From positions 310,001 through 374,000 of the forward strand of contig CALYOP010000001.1 in assembly GCA_945266285.1 (NCBI GenBank): 64,000 bases of DNA, read 5' to 3'. The notes beneath the pieces are model-generated. The model had not been told where the DNA came from. It did no database searches and saw nothing but the letters and a program-made list of their open reading frames with translations. The position numbers and the translations under genes are program-made. Shown here piece after piece: positions 9,561 through 18,036 of the stretch (position 1 is the first letter of the stretch; each line of letters opens with the position of its first letter). The DNA comes from an uncultured Commensalibacter sp. (lineage in GTDB: Bacteria > Pseudomonadota > Alphaproteobacteria > Acetobacterales > Acetobacteraceae).

Positions 9561-10455
9561 TATTTATGATTATGCCAAGTCCAATAATCAGGTTAAAAAA
9601 TATTTTTTAATCTTTTTATTGGGATTTGTTTATTGTTCGACTTCCAAAGCTGACGCCAGATCGCTTAAATTGACGAGCTGGAATATTGAATGGCTCGTCT
9701 CTTCTCAAGATTCGTTTTCCCTACCCGAAGATATCGTTTTCCGCCAAAGAAAAGATTTTGATCGATTGGCATCTTATGTCAAACAACTAAATGCTGACAT
9801 TATTGGATTGCAAGAAATCGGCTCTATTGCAACGTTACAGCAATTATTTCCTGCGGATAACTACCAAATTTTGTTAACCAACGATTCCATACCCCAACAT
9901 GTTGGGCTTGCAATTCGTAAAGGCCTACACTTCGAACGGCATCCTGATCTAACGGCATTGAATGTTTATCGAGCCGATGCCCATCATCCATTACGAAGTG
10001 GATTAGATATTACCTTATATAGGTTCAAAATACCTTTACGTCTTTTAATCATTCACCTTAAATCTGGTTGCCAAGATTATCCATTGGATAAATCAAGCCA
10101 TTCTTGTCCCATTTTAAAAACGCAATTATTAGTTTTAAAAAATTGGATCCAAGAACGGATAAAGAATCATGAAGCTTTTATTCTTATGGGTGATTTCAAC
10201 CGTGTTCTATCCCTACAAGATCCGTTTTTTAAAACCCTTTCATCGGATATTCCGCTATTCATGCCAAGTTTTGGTTTTGCAAATCCTTGTTGGGGTGGAT
10301 CGTTTTTTATTGATGGATTCTTAATTAGCGACCAGGCTAAAACTTTTATTGTACCAAACAGTTTACGAGTCATGATTTATAAAGAACAGGATCGAATCCA
10401 AAAAAATTTATTATCCGATCACTGTCCTGTTTCTATAAAATTACAAGGTTTTTAA
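9526..10455 (+). CDS. Endonuclease/exonuclease/phosphatase (EEP) family protein, secreted; start region disrupted
   Basis: EEP-fold metal-dependent phosphodiesterase. All core motifs are present: KLTSWNIEW, IIGLQEI (catalytic Glu), LLIIHLKSG, FILMGDFN (Asp-x-Asn) and LLSDHCPV (Asp-His). A hydrophobic segment KKYFLIFLLGFVYCSTSKADA near the N-terminus looks like a signal peptide. Its natural start is a puzzle. In frame there are only TTG codons (9526, 9538) inside the carbonic anhydrase gene, with no Shine-Dalgarno. A good ATG at 9566, 10 bases behind GAGG, is one frame off; it joins this frame if the A-run at 9595-9600 had seven As instead of six. Substrate unknown. Confidence 0.78.
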   Translation: MKQILLHRPRFNIYDYAKSNNQVKKYFLIFLLGFVYCSTSKADARSLKLTSWNIEWLVSSQDSFSLPEDIVFRQRKDFDRLASYVKQLNADIIGLQEIGSIATLQQLFPADNYQILLTNDSIPQHVGLAIRKGLHFERHPDLTALNVYRADAHHPLRSGLDITLYRFKIPLRLLIIHLKSGCQDYPLDKSSHSCPILKTQLLVLKNWIQERIKNHEAFILMGDFNRVLSLQDPFFKTLSSDIPLFMPSFGFANPCWGGSFFIDGFLISDQAKTFIVPNSLRVMIYKEQDRIQKNLLSDHCPVSIKLQGF

Positions 10456-10468
10456 GATGATTTAAACG

Positions 10469-11335
10469 TTAGAAACTATCATCGCCCCAACCGCTATCAT
10501 CGGAACCACCCCAATCACCGCCGCCAGCATCATCACCCCAACCAGCATCCGTGCCCGCACTATCAAATCCGGCATCACTCCCAGCTCCACCAAAAGCATT
10601 ACCACCAGCATCAAAATTTGGATCGACTGCCGCACCAGAACCAGCAAATGGATCGGAAAAAGGATCACTAGCACCAGCACCAGTGGCAGCACCTGTAACA
10701 TCACCCATTACATGATGCCCGCCGCTAAACAGACCGGTTAAAGCGTTACCCATCATCATACCGCCGGCAACCCCTGCTGCAGTTGCTAAGGCTCCACCAA
10801 GGAAACCATTTCCACCGCGGTTAAACATGCCTTGTTGATAACCGGTTGGGTAACCCATCTGAGGAGGTGGTGCATAACGATTATTGCCATAGGGATTATT
10901 CTGTGGTTGTCCCTGAAATGATGGATTATTGGGTGCTCCCCCCCAACCTGGAGGCATATTCTGTTGTGGTTGTTGTGGTTGCTGACGATTATTACCAAAC
11001 AAATTACTAAAGAATCCACCTGAACTATTTTGTTGTTGAGGCCGTTGCGTTTGAAGTTGTTGCATTTGTTGTCTGGCTTGATGGACTTCCCATTCCAATT
11101 GACGAATACGATTTTGTGCCTCTACCAAAGCGGCTTCTTGTACTACGGCCATTTGCGTCACCCGATAGGCAGCTTCAGGATATTTTTTAAAATTCTCATG
11201 AATAAACTGGTCTGCTTCTGGATCGATAGGAGGCAGATTTGTGCTTGAAGGAACACTTCCTGGCCTTGCGGAAGCACCTCCGCTTCCCACACGATTAAAG
11301 AATTGATTGATCAGTTCTCGTTCTTCATTGTTCAT
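10469..11335 (-). CDS. DUF2076 family protein
   Basis: Alphaproteobacterial DUF2076 protein of unknown function, 288 residues from the ATG at 11335. It opens NNEERELINQFFNRV, has a helical region (about 30-95) with a Gln-rich heptad-like stretch, then a Gln/Asn/Pro-rich linker. A GGGALATAAGVAGGMMMG segment may contact membrane, as is usual in the family. The tail is Gly/Asp/Trp-rich and ends DSGWGDDSF, a common C-terminus in this family. An in-frame ATG at 11350 adds MGQKQ but lacks a Shine-Dalgarno; GGGG sits before 11335. Convergent with the EEP gene. Confidence 0.85.
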   Translation of the reverse strand: MNNEERELINQFFNRVGSGGASARPGSVPSSTNLPPIDPEADQFIHENFKKYPEAAYRVTQMAVVQEAALVEAQNRIRQLEWEVHQARQQMQQLQTQRPQQQNSSGGFFSNLFGNNRQQPQQPQQNMPPGWGGAPNNPSFQGQPQNNPYGNNRYAPPPQMGYPTGYQQGMFNRGGNGFLGGALATAAGVAGGMMMGNALTGLFSGGHHVMGDVTGAATGAGASDPFSDPFAGSGAAVDPNFDAGGNAFGGAGSDAGFDSAGTDAGWGDDAGGGDWGGSDDSGWGDDSF

Positions 11336-11530
11336 CTGCTTTTGCCCCATGTTTAAATATAATTATTTATTATTATATGGGAATTCTTGAGAAATAATCA
11401 CAGAGATTTTTCACTTTTCGGAATTTATATGTTCTTTCCTATACGATGATCGCTTTTACTTCCATGTCGGACGCGGTATGGTGCGTTTTTAATAATTTTA
11501 ATTTATAAGTTTTATAGGAGCTTCTTTTCC

Positions 11531-12424
11531 ATGCCTTCATCCGTGGCATCTCATTCAACCTCCCCTATAAAACAGCCCTTGTCGTTTCAGGGTCTAATCC
11601 TGAGATTACATGAATTCTGGGATGCCAAAGGCTGTGCAATTTTACAACCTTATGATCTGGAAATTGGGGCGGGAACGCTTTCTCCCCATACAACCTTACG
11701 TGCTCTAGGGAAAAAACCCTGGAAGGCTGCTTATGTACAGCCATGTCGTCGGCCAACTGATGGACGATATGGTGAAAATCCAAATCGTTTACAGCATTAT
11801 TATCAATATCAGGTATTAATGAAGCCATCTCCAGAAAATAGCCAAGAACTTTTACTAGAGAGCTATCGTGCGATCGGAATTGACCCTAATAAGCATGATA
11901 TTCGCTTTGTTGAAGATGACTGGGAAAATCCAACCGTAGGCGCTTGGGGATTAGGTTGGGAAGTTTGGTGCGATGGTATGGAAGTTACCCAATTTACTTA
12001 TTTCCAACAAGTTGGCGGCATTCCAACCGTTTTACCTTCGACAGAACTTACCTATGGTCTGGAAAGATTGGCCATGTATGTTCAAGGGATCGAAAACGTC
12101 TATGATTTGGCCTTCAATGATGATGGTTTAACTTATGGTGATGTTTTCTTACGGGCCGAACGGGATTATTCGCGTTATAATTTCGAAGCCGCCGATACGG
12201 AAATCTTGTTTAATCACTTCAAAGATGCCGAAAAAGAATCGCAGGCTTTGGCAGAAAAGAATTTGGCACAACCTGCTTATGATCAATGTTTAAAAGCAAG
12301 CCATTTATTCAACTTGCTTGATGCACGCGGTGTCATCAGTGTTAATGAACGCGCTTCATATATTGCACGTATCCGTAATCTTGCAAAACAATGTTGTGAA
12401 ACCTGGTTGGCAGGAGAAGAATAA
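11531..12424 (+). CDS. glyQ: Glycine--tRNA ligase alpha subunit
   Basis: Catalytic alpha chain of the heterotetrameric bacterial glycyl-tRNA synthetase, 297 residues. Class II core sequences are plain: [36 protein letters not shown] and [24 protein letters not shown] lies about 10 bases before the ATG. Its stop abuts the glyS start (TAAATG), typical of the glyQS operon. Confidence 0.98.
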   Translation: MPSSVASHSTSPIKQPLSFQGLILRLHEFWDAKGCAILQPYDLEIGAGTLSPHTTLRALGKKPWKAAYVQPCRRPTDGRYGENPNRLQHYYQYQVLMKPSPENSQELLLESYRAIGIDPNKHDIRFVEDDWENPTVGAWGLGWEVWCDGMEVTQFTYFQQVGGIPTVLPSTELTYGLERLAMYVQGIENVYDLAFNDDGLTYGDVFLRAERDYSRYNFEAADTEILFNHFKDAEKESQALAEKNLAQPAYDQCLKASHLFNLLDARGVISVNERASYIARIRNLAKQCCETWLAGEE

Positions 12425-14485
12425 ATGGCTGAACTTTTTCTTGAACTTTTCTCCGAAGAAATTCCAGCGCGGATGCAAACACAAGCTGCATCACAGCTAG
12501 AACGTCAATTAATTACAAGTTTGCAAGAACTAGACCCACGTAATCCTCAGCCATTTAGTACACCACGACGGATTGCTTTGGCTCTTGAAATTAACGAAAA
12601 CATACCTGCACGTGAAATTAACGAACGTGGTCCACGGGTTAATGCTCCTGAAAAAGCATTACTAGGATTTCTTCGCAAACATCAAGCTAGTCAATCGGAT
12701 CTTGTAGAAGAAAATGGTTTTTGGGTTCTCCATAAAAAAACACCCCCCATTTCAGCAGCTGATTTTATTGCTCAGATTATGCCTGCGCTTTTATGGAAAT
12801 TCACTTGGCCAAAATCTCAACGTTGGGGAAAAGGTAGCCAGTTTACTTGGGTCAGACCTTTACATCGCATTGTTTGTTTGCTTGATGGAAATGTTGTTCC
12901 TTTTTCTTTAGCAACGCAGGATGATGATGGACATCACCTTCAAAGCAGTAATCTTTCAGAAGGCCACCGTTTCCTTTCCCCTGGCACATTTGAAGTTAAA
13001 AACTGTGCTCAATGGCAAGAAACTCTGCGTAAGCGTTATGTCATTGCCAAAGCTGAAGATCGCCAACAAGCCATTCAACAAGGACTTCATGATCTTGCTG
13101 CCAAAGCCGATATTTCCTTAGTACCAGATCAAGGACTTTTAAACGAAGTAACCGGATTAATTGAATGGCCTGTTCCACTTCTTGGGAAGATTGATACGTT
13201 GTTTATGGATTTACCTGCTGAAGTTATGCAAGTATCCATGCGTGTTAACCAACGTTACTTCGCACTGAAAAATAAAGATGGTTCAACAGCACCCTATTTT
13301 GCTTTTGTTGCCAACATTATTCCCGAAAAAGAAGGGCAATTAGTCATATCTGGTAATGAACGGGTTTTGCGCGCCCGTTTTGCTGATGCCCGCTATTTTT
13401 GGGATTTAGATCGCAAAACACCTTTAGAAAAACGGGTTGGCCAGCTAAAAGACGTCATTTTTCATGCGCATCTTGGAAATCAATATGAACGTGTACAACG
13501 TTTAATTCGCCTTGCTGGTCATATTGCTTCTTTACTCAAGGCTGATACGAAACTCTCTGAGAGGGCTGCCTTGCTCTGTAAGGCTGATCTTACGACGGGT
13601 ATGGTCGGTGAATTCCCCGAATTACAAGGTATTATGGGTGGATATTATGCCCAGCATGATGGTGAAGCAAATGAAGTTTCACAAGCCATCAAAGACCATT
13701 ACAAACCCATTGGTCCAAGTGATTCCGTTCCTACACAGGCTTTATCCATCGTAACGGCATTGGCCGATAAGATTAATTTATTGGTTTCATTCTTTGCAAT
13801 TGGACAAAAACCTAGTGGTTCTGGTGATCCTTTTGCTCTACGTCGGGCAGCTTTGGGAATCATTCGTATTATCCGTGAAAATCAGCTCAGACTTGACTTA
13901 AAGGCTTTATTTGAATTTGCAGCTCAAGGTTTACCGCCTATGTTGCAACACGCCGATGATCTTCAACAACTACCGGCCTTTATTGCAGAACGCCTTTTTG
14001 TTCAATTACGCAATGAAGGATCACGTTACGATGTGCTTGCAGCTGTTTCATCTCAGAAAATCCATGGCGATATCATGGAACTTTTGAGTAAAACAGAGGC
14101 TGTTTCTTATTTTCTAGAAAGCGAAGAAGGCAGCAATCTGTTGGCAACCGTAAAACGAGCCAGCAATATCCTACGCATTGAAAATAAAAAAGATGGTCCA
14201 CACAAAGGAATTGCTGATCCTGCTTTGTTTAATTTGGATGAAGAAAAAGAACTTTATCAGGCCCTTAACCAAGCACGTTCAACGATTAATCCTGCCCTGG
14301 AAAACGAAGATTTTAAAACTGCTATGAATGCCGTTGCAACATTGCGACCTATTGTCGATCGATTTTTTGATAAAGTAACCATTAATGATGACGATGCCAA
14401 TTTGAGAAAAAACCGCTTACGCTTGTTATCACAAATTGACGAAGCCACCCGTCTTATTGCGGATTTCAATCAAATCGAAAAATAG
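12425..14485 (+). CDS. glyS: Glycine--tRNA ligase beta subunit
   Basis: Beta chain of glycyl-tRNA synthetase, 686 residues, which binds the tRNA and is needed for activity with GlyQ. It begins AELFLELFSEEIPARMQ, carries the family motifs FTWPKSQRWG and an HD-like central region, and ends with a DALR-type anticodon-binding segment (ANLRKNRLRLLSQI). It starts directly after the glyQ stop. The 3' end is six bases from the convergent glycosyltransferase gene, and no terminator is visible between them. Confidence 0.97.
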   Translation: MAELFLELFSEEIPARMQTQAASQLERQLITSLQELDPRNPQPFSTPRRIALALEINENIPAREINERGPRVNAPEKALLGFLRKHQASQSDLVEENGFWVLHKKTPPISAADFIAQIMPALLWKFTWPKSQRWGKGSQFTWVRPLHRIVCLLDGNVVPFSLATQDDDGHHLQSSNLSEGHRFLSPGTFEVKNCAQWQETLRKRYVIAKAEDRQQAIQQGLHDLAAKADISLVPDQGLLNEVTGLIEWPVPLLGKIDTLFMDLPAEVMQVSMRVNQRYFALKNKDGSTAPYFAFVANIIPEKEGQLVISGNERVLRARFADARYFWDLDRKTPLEKRVGQLKDVIFHAHLGNQYERVQRLIRLAGHIASLLKADTKLSERAALLCKADLTTGMVGEFPELQGIMGGYYAQHDGEANEVSQAIKDHYKPIGPSDSVPTQALSIVTALADKINLLVSFFAIGQKPSGSGDPFALRRAALGIIRIIRENQLRLDLKALFEFAAQGLPPMLQHADDLQQLPAFIAERLFVQLRNEGSRYDVLAAVSSQKIHGDIMELLSKTEAVSYFLESEEGSNLLATVKRASNILRIENKKDGPHKGIADPALFNLDEEKELYQALNQARSTINPALENEDFKTAMNAVATLRPIVDRFFDKVTINDDDANLRKNRLRLLSQIDEATRLIADFNQIEK

Positions 14486-14490
14486 GAATT

Positions 14491-17022
14491 TTATAACGAT
14501 TTGTTTTCTTCAATCATAGGGTCATGCAACTCATAAAATAATTGTGGTTGAACGACAAAATATGGGGAATAAGCGGGATCATTTTTATAGATCTCCTTAT
14601 TCTTCCATTTTTGATCAACATATTCCGTCTCATAGGCAAAACGTTCCTGATGATCGGGTTGATCATCGCTACCCCTGGAAATGCTTTCCTGATGGATCGC
14701 AACAAAATTGGCGCAGAATATTACCTTATATCCTGCCTCACGCACTTTCAGACATAAATCAACATCATTATAAGCAACTTTTAAATGCGTTTCATCAAAG
14801 CCGCCAACCTTATGGAAAACATCGGCTTTAATTAACATTGCCGCAGCTGTTACAGCGGATAATTCTTGTGACACCAAAGCACGCCCCATATATCCGGCGT
14901 CTTCTTTCCCTAAACCACGATGCATATGTTCAGCAACTGAGCCCAGTCCAACAATGACACCTCCATGTTGGATCAAACCATTCGGATAGATTAGTTTTCC
15001 GCCAACAATACCCACATCATCGAACATTAAAGCTTCGTTAACAATAGTGTTTAACCATCCTATATCTTGGACGAAAACATCATTATTCATAAAAAAGTAA
15101 AAATCAGATTTTGCTTCTTTAACCGCAAGATTATTTAAACGCGCAAAATTAAATTCTTCATTGATGTGCATCACATCAACCTTAGGATGTTTTGAATAAT
15201 GATTAATCAGATGATATGTCTGTTCTTCTTTTGAAGCATTATCGACTAAAATAACGCGATAATTTTTATAAGATGTATAGTTTAAAATAGCATCCAAACA
15301 ACGTTTGGTAATTTCTGATTGATCCCGAAAAGGGATAATGATCGTAACACTTGCTTCAGCAATATTTTCAAAGCGAACATTATAAAGTGTAATATCGTTT
15401 ATAGAAGATACTTTGGCTGGCTTTTGCATACGTTTTAAATGAGCAGCTACACAATGAACACCTGCTCGAACTGCATATTGTTTATGTTCAACTGATTCTG
15501 CTGTTGAATTCGGTGTTTTCCGCCAATGATAAAGTACTTCTTTAACATGATGGATTTGCTGTGGTGGAATGACTTCTGTTAAACGCAGTATTAAATCATG
15601 ATCCTGTGCACCATCATATTTAGAATATAAATTCCCAACCTGTTTTAATATATCCGCTTTAACCATCAAAAGATGACAAATATAATTACTACCTAATAAA
15701 TAACGATAATTATAATCTGGTTTAAAGTTTGGTTCGGATAAACCTTCAAATTCTTCAATCTTGTCCTCATCCGAATAGACCATTTTAGCATTATGGAGCT
15801 GAGCAGAAATTATCATGAATTCTAATGCTTCTGGTACCAGCAAATCATCATGATCAAAAAAAGCAATCCATTCGCCTTCTGCTTTTTTAATCCCTACATT
15901 TGTTGCAACTGAAATCCCTTTATTTTCTTTCAAAGTAAATGATTTAATTCGCGGATCCAGTTTCTTTAATCGTAAAATTTCTTTCCTTATTTCTTCCGAT
16001 TTTCCACCATCATCAATCAGCAGAAGTTCCCAGTTTTGATAGGTCTGATGAATGACGGATTCAACAGCTTGTATAAAAAATTTCAATTCCGGTTTATATA
16101 CAGGACAGATCACGCTAATGAGTGGAAGCGTCGCTTTTGTCCGCTTTTTGGGAAGCTTCGAAGATAACTGAGCAAGTCGTTTTGGCAAGGTTGGGAAATA
16201 AAACTTCGCCCAATTCCCATATTCTTCAAGGATATATTCTGAATAAGGAATGAGTTCCTTAATTTTTGCACGTATTGAAATGATTTCCCTGTAAAGCATT
16301 TCAATATTATTACTAATACCAACAATCTGCTTTGCTAAATTATCATCAATCAAACTGGTTTCATAAGGACTTCCTTGCAGTTCAATTCTGTCAGGCATTA
16401 CAAAAAAACCAAGGATTGCAGTACCTTTATTCCGTATTGAAGATGGTATAACGAGACGAAACCCGCAATTAGGAGTACTCCCTAATGCGCTAGCGACATC
16501 ACCACGGTAACGACTGGCTTTTATGGTCTTATAATCATGACCGTTAATTGTAACTAATACTTCACAATTGCCCGAAAATTTTCCTGTTGATTTTTCCTGT
16601 TTTTGAACCCAACCGCTTATACCGCCATTTTTCCAACCATCAATATAAGAGATATATTCGTATAAACTTTCCTGCTTATATAATGAAAAGTTTAAACGAT
16701 CTCCGATTGCTTGATTATTATTAGGATCTTGAATTGGAAGGATTACACCTAAATGGTTGCAAAAAATGATTTCATGAACTTTTCCATCTAAAAAGATGTC
16801 AGGGATATTATAGGCAAAACCTACATTATTTCGATGTAATTTAGCGGATCGTTTGACATCTTCTCTGGGTTCATTACAAAGAATATCAGCTATTTTCTGA
16901 TTATCAATAATGACGGATAAAACGACGCATCGGTCAGGCTGATTTGCTTCAAACGCCCATCCTGTTATTGTATATTGATTTATACCTTCACATATGCCGA
17001 TTAATTGGGACGTTTGTTCCAT
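14491..17022 (-). CDS. Two-domain GT2 glycosyltransferase with N-terminal tandem module
   Basis: Large 843-residue protein with two GT-A glycosyltransferase domains. The first (about 295-530) begins LPLISVICPVYKPEL and has a DHD metal motif in FFDHDDLLVPE. The second (about 560-800) begins SVTIIIPFRDQSE with NND in FFMNNDVF. Before them lie two similar segments, near residues 8-95 and 125-210, each with an ITGW/ISGW box, an R-x-DV box and a GF box, suggesting tandem beta-sandwich modules. No signal peptide or membrane span, so it is a cytoplasmic enzyme on lipid-linked glycans. Two-domain GT2 proteins of this type build O-antigen, capsule or exopolysaccharide; the sugar is unknown. It is downstream of infC but separated by 295 bases. 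Confidence 0.88.
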   Translation of the reverse strand: MEQTSQLIGICEGINQYTITGWAFEANQPDRCVVLSVIIDNQKIADILCNEPREDVKRSAKLHRNNVGFAYNIPDIFLDGKVHEIIFCNHLGVILPIQDPNNNQAIGDRLNFSLYKQESLYEYISYIDGWKNGGISGWVQKQEKSTGKFSGNCEVLVTINGHDYKTIKASRYRGDVASALGSTPNCGFRLVIPSSIRNKGTAILGFFVMPDRIELQGSPYETSLIDDNLAKQIVGISNNIEMLYREIISIRAKIKELIPYSEYILEEYGNWAKFYFPTLPKRLAQLSSKLPKKRTKATLPLISVICPVYKPELKFFIQAVESVIHQTYQNWELLLIDDGGKSEEIRKEILRLKKLDPRIKSFTLKENKGISVATNVGIKKAEGEWIAFFDHDDLLVPEALEFMIISAQLHNAKMVYSDEDKIEEFEGLSEPNFKPDYNYRYLLGSNYICHLLMVKADILKQVGNLYSKYDGAQDHDLILRLTEVIPPQQIHHVKEVLYHWRKTPNSTAESVEHKQYAVRAGVHCVAAHLKRMQKPAKVSSINDITLYNVRFENIAEASVTIIIPFRDQSEITKRCLDAILNYTSYKNYRVILVDNASKEEQTYHLINHYSKHPKVDVMHINEEFNFARLNNLAVKEAKSDFYFFMNNDVFVQDIGWLNTIVNEALMFDDVGIVGGKLIYPNGLIQHGGVIVGLGSVAEHMHRGLGKEDAGYMGRALVSQELSAVTAAAMLIKADVFHKVGGFDETHLKVAYNDVDLCLKVREAGYKVIFCANFVAIHQESISRGSDDQPDHQERFAYETEYVDQKWKNKEIYKNDPAYSPYFVVQPQLFYELHDPMIEENKSL

Positions 17023-17317
17023 ATATTCCGTAACCTTTATTTATTTGGCATTTTATCTAAATAGGACTTTTGGTAAAGAAATAGCGAAAATTTATTCATA
17101 AAAAAAGCAACGATTTCAAAATGAGAATAAATTTTCTAAAATAACCACTTATAAAAATCGATTATTACGTTCAAATAAACCGACGCTTTTCTGAACGATT
17201 AACCTAGTGGTTTAATAAATCCAAGTAATAAATTTTGGAATAAACAAGATATTAAAAGATATGATTTATTTCAGAAGAGCAAAATAAAATTTGCTCTTCT
17301 TACAAAAAACAAGCGTA
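17023..17317. other. AT-rich spacer between infC and the large glycosyltransferase gene
   Basis: No ORF, tRNA or clear promoter was recognised in these 295 bases, apart from the stem-loop at 17273-17300. The region presumably holds the 3' end of the infC transcript and the promoter of the glycosyltransferase gene. Confidence 0.5.
17273..17300 (-). terminator. Stem-loop downstream of infC, possible terminator
   Basis: A perfect 11-base stem, AGAAGAGCAAA (17273-17283) with TTTGCTCTTCT (17290-17300), has a 6-base loop. It lies 18 bases past the infC stop. No T-run follows on the minus strand, so it may be an RNA-stabilising hairpin rather than a terminator. Confidence 0.5.
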
Positions 17318-17854
17318 TTAACGCGGAACCAAAATCATAATCATTTGCCGATTTTCTAGACGCGGCATTTGTTCCACTTTGGCATGTTCTTCCATATCGA
17401 TTCTAAAACGTTCAAGCACTTGCCCACCCAATTCCTGATGAGCCATTTCACGACCACGAAATCTCAAAGTAATTTTGACCTTATCACCATCATTGATGAA
17501 ACGTTTCATTGCATTCAATTTGACCTTATAGTCATTTTCATCAATGTTTGGTCTTACCTTGATTTCCTTGATATCAATAACTTTTTGTTTTTTACGAGCT
17601 TCGTTCTTTTTTTTCTGTTGCTCATATTTAAACTTGCCATAATCGACAATTTTGGCCACTGGGGGTTCAGCATTAGGACTGACTTCTAAGAGATCAAGCC
17701 CCAAAGAGAAAGCCATTTTCATAGCTTCACGGGTTGCCACGATACCTAACATTTCGCCCTCGGCGCCTACAAGCCGAACCTGAGGCACACGAATTTCTTC
17801 GTTAACACGAGGCCCTTCACGATTGGTCGAAGGGGGTACTACTGGTTTTACTAT
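17318..17854 (-). CDS. infC: Translation initiation factor IF-3, starting at ATA
   Basis: IF-3 binds the 30S subunit, prevents premature 50S joining and proofreads start codons. The conserved N-domain ([20 protein letters not shown]), the lysine-rich linker and the C-domain ([17 protein letters not shown]) are all present. The first standard in-frame start is a GTG at 17788, which would cut off the conserved RVNEEIR motif. Extending upstream gives an ATA codon at 17854-17852, 8 bases behind a strong AAAGGAG, for a 178-residue protein, the usual IF-3 length. Rare start codons are a known hallmark of infC (AUU in E. coli) and allow autoregulation, because IF-3 discriminates against them. It follows thrS by 182 bases. 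Confidence 0.93.
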   Translation of the reverse strand: MVKPVVPPSTNREGPRVNEEIRVPQVRLVGAEGEMLGIVATREAMKMAFSLGLDLLEVSPNAEPPVAKIVDYGKFKYEQQKKKNEARKKQKVIDIKEIKVRPNIDENDYKVKLNAMKRFINDGDKVKITLRFRGREMAHQELGGQVLERFRIDMEEHAKVEQMPRLENRQMIMILVPR

Positions 17855-17862
17855 GGTTAATG

Positions 17863-17870
17863 CTCCTTTA
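17863..17870 (-). promoter_or_regulatory. Strong Shine-Dalgarno deciding the ATA start of infC
   Basis: Minus-strand TAAAGGAG lies 8 bases before the ATA codon at 17854. This spacing, plus conservation of the protein N-terminus, is what fixes the unusual start. Confidence 0.8.
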
Positions 17871-17984
17871 AAGAAATTCTACGAAAAAGCATGAACCGAA
17901 AATGAAATCATCGCCCCAACTAGACTCAGTGAACATAGATTTTGAATTCCACTTTTCCTTAGAATAAAATTTTAAATTACGTTT

Positions 17985-18028
17985 AGACTTTGAAGTCTTT
18001 TACTTTTTCTAATATAAACGACTTCAAA
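17985..18028 (-). other. Competing hairpins between thrS and infC
   Basis: Minus-strand TTTGAAGTC (18028-18020) can pair over 9 bases with GACTTCAAA (17997-17989), with a 22-base loop. The second arm is also part of a smaller self-complementary AGACTTCAAAGTCT (17998-17985). The two folds exclude each other. No T-run follows. It lies about 10 bases after the thrS stop, in the infC leader. Confidence 0.45.
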
Positions 18029-18036
18029 TCAATTAT

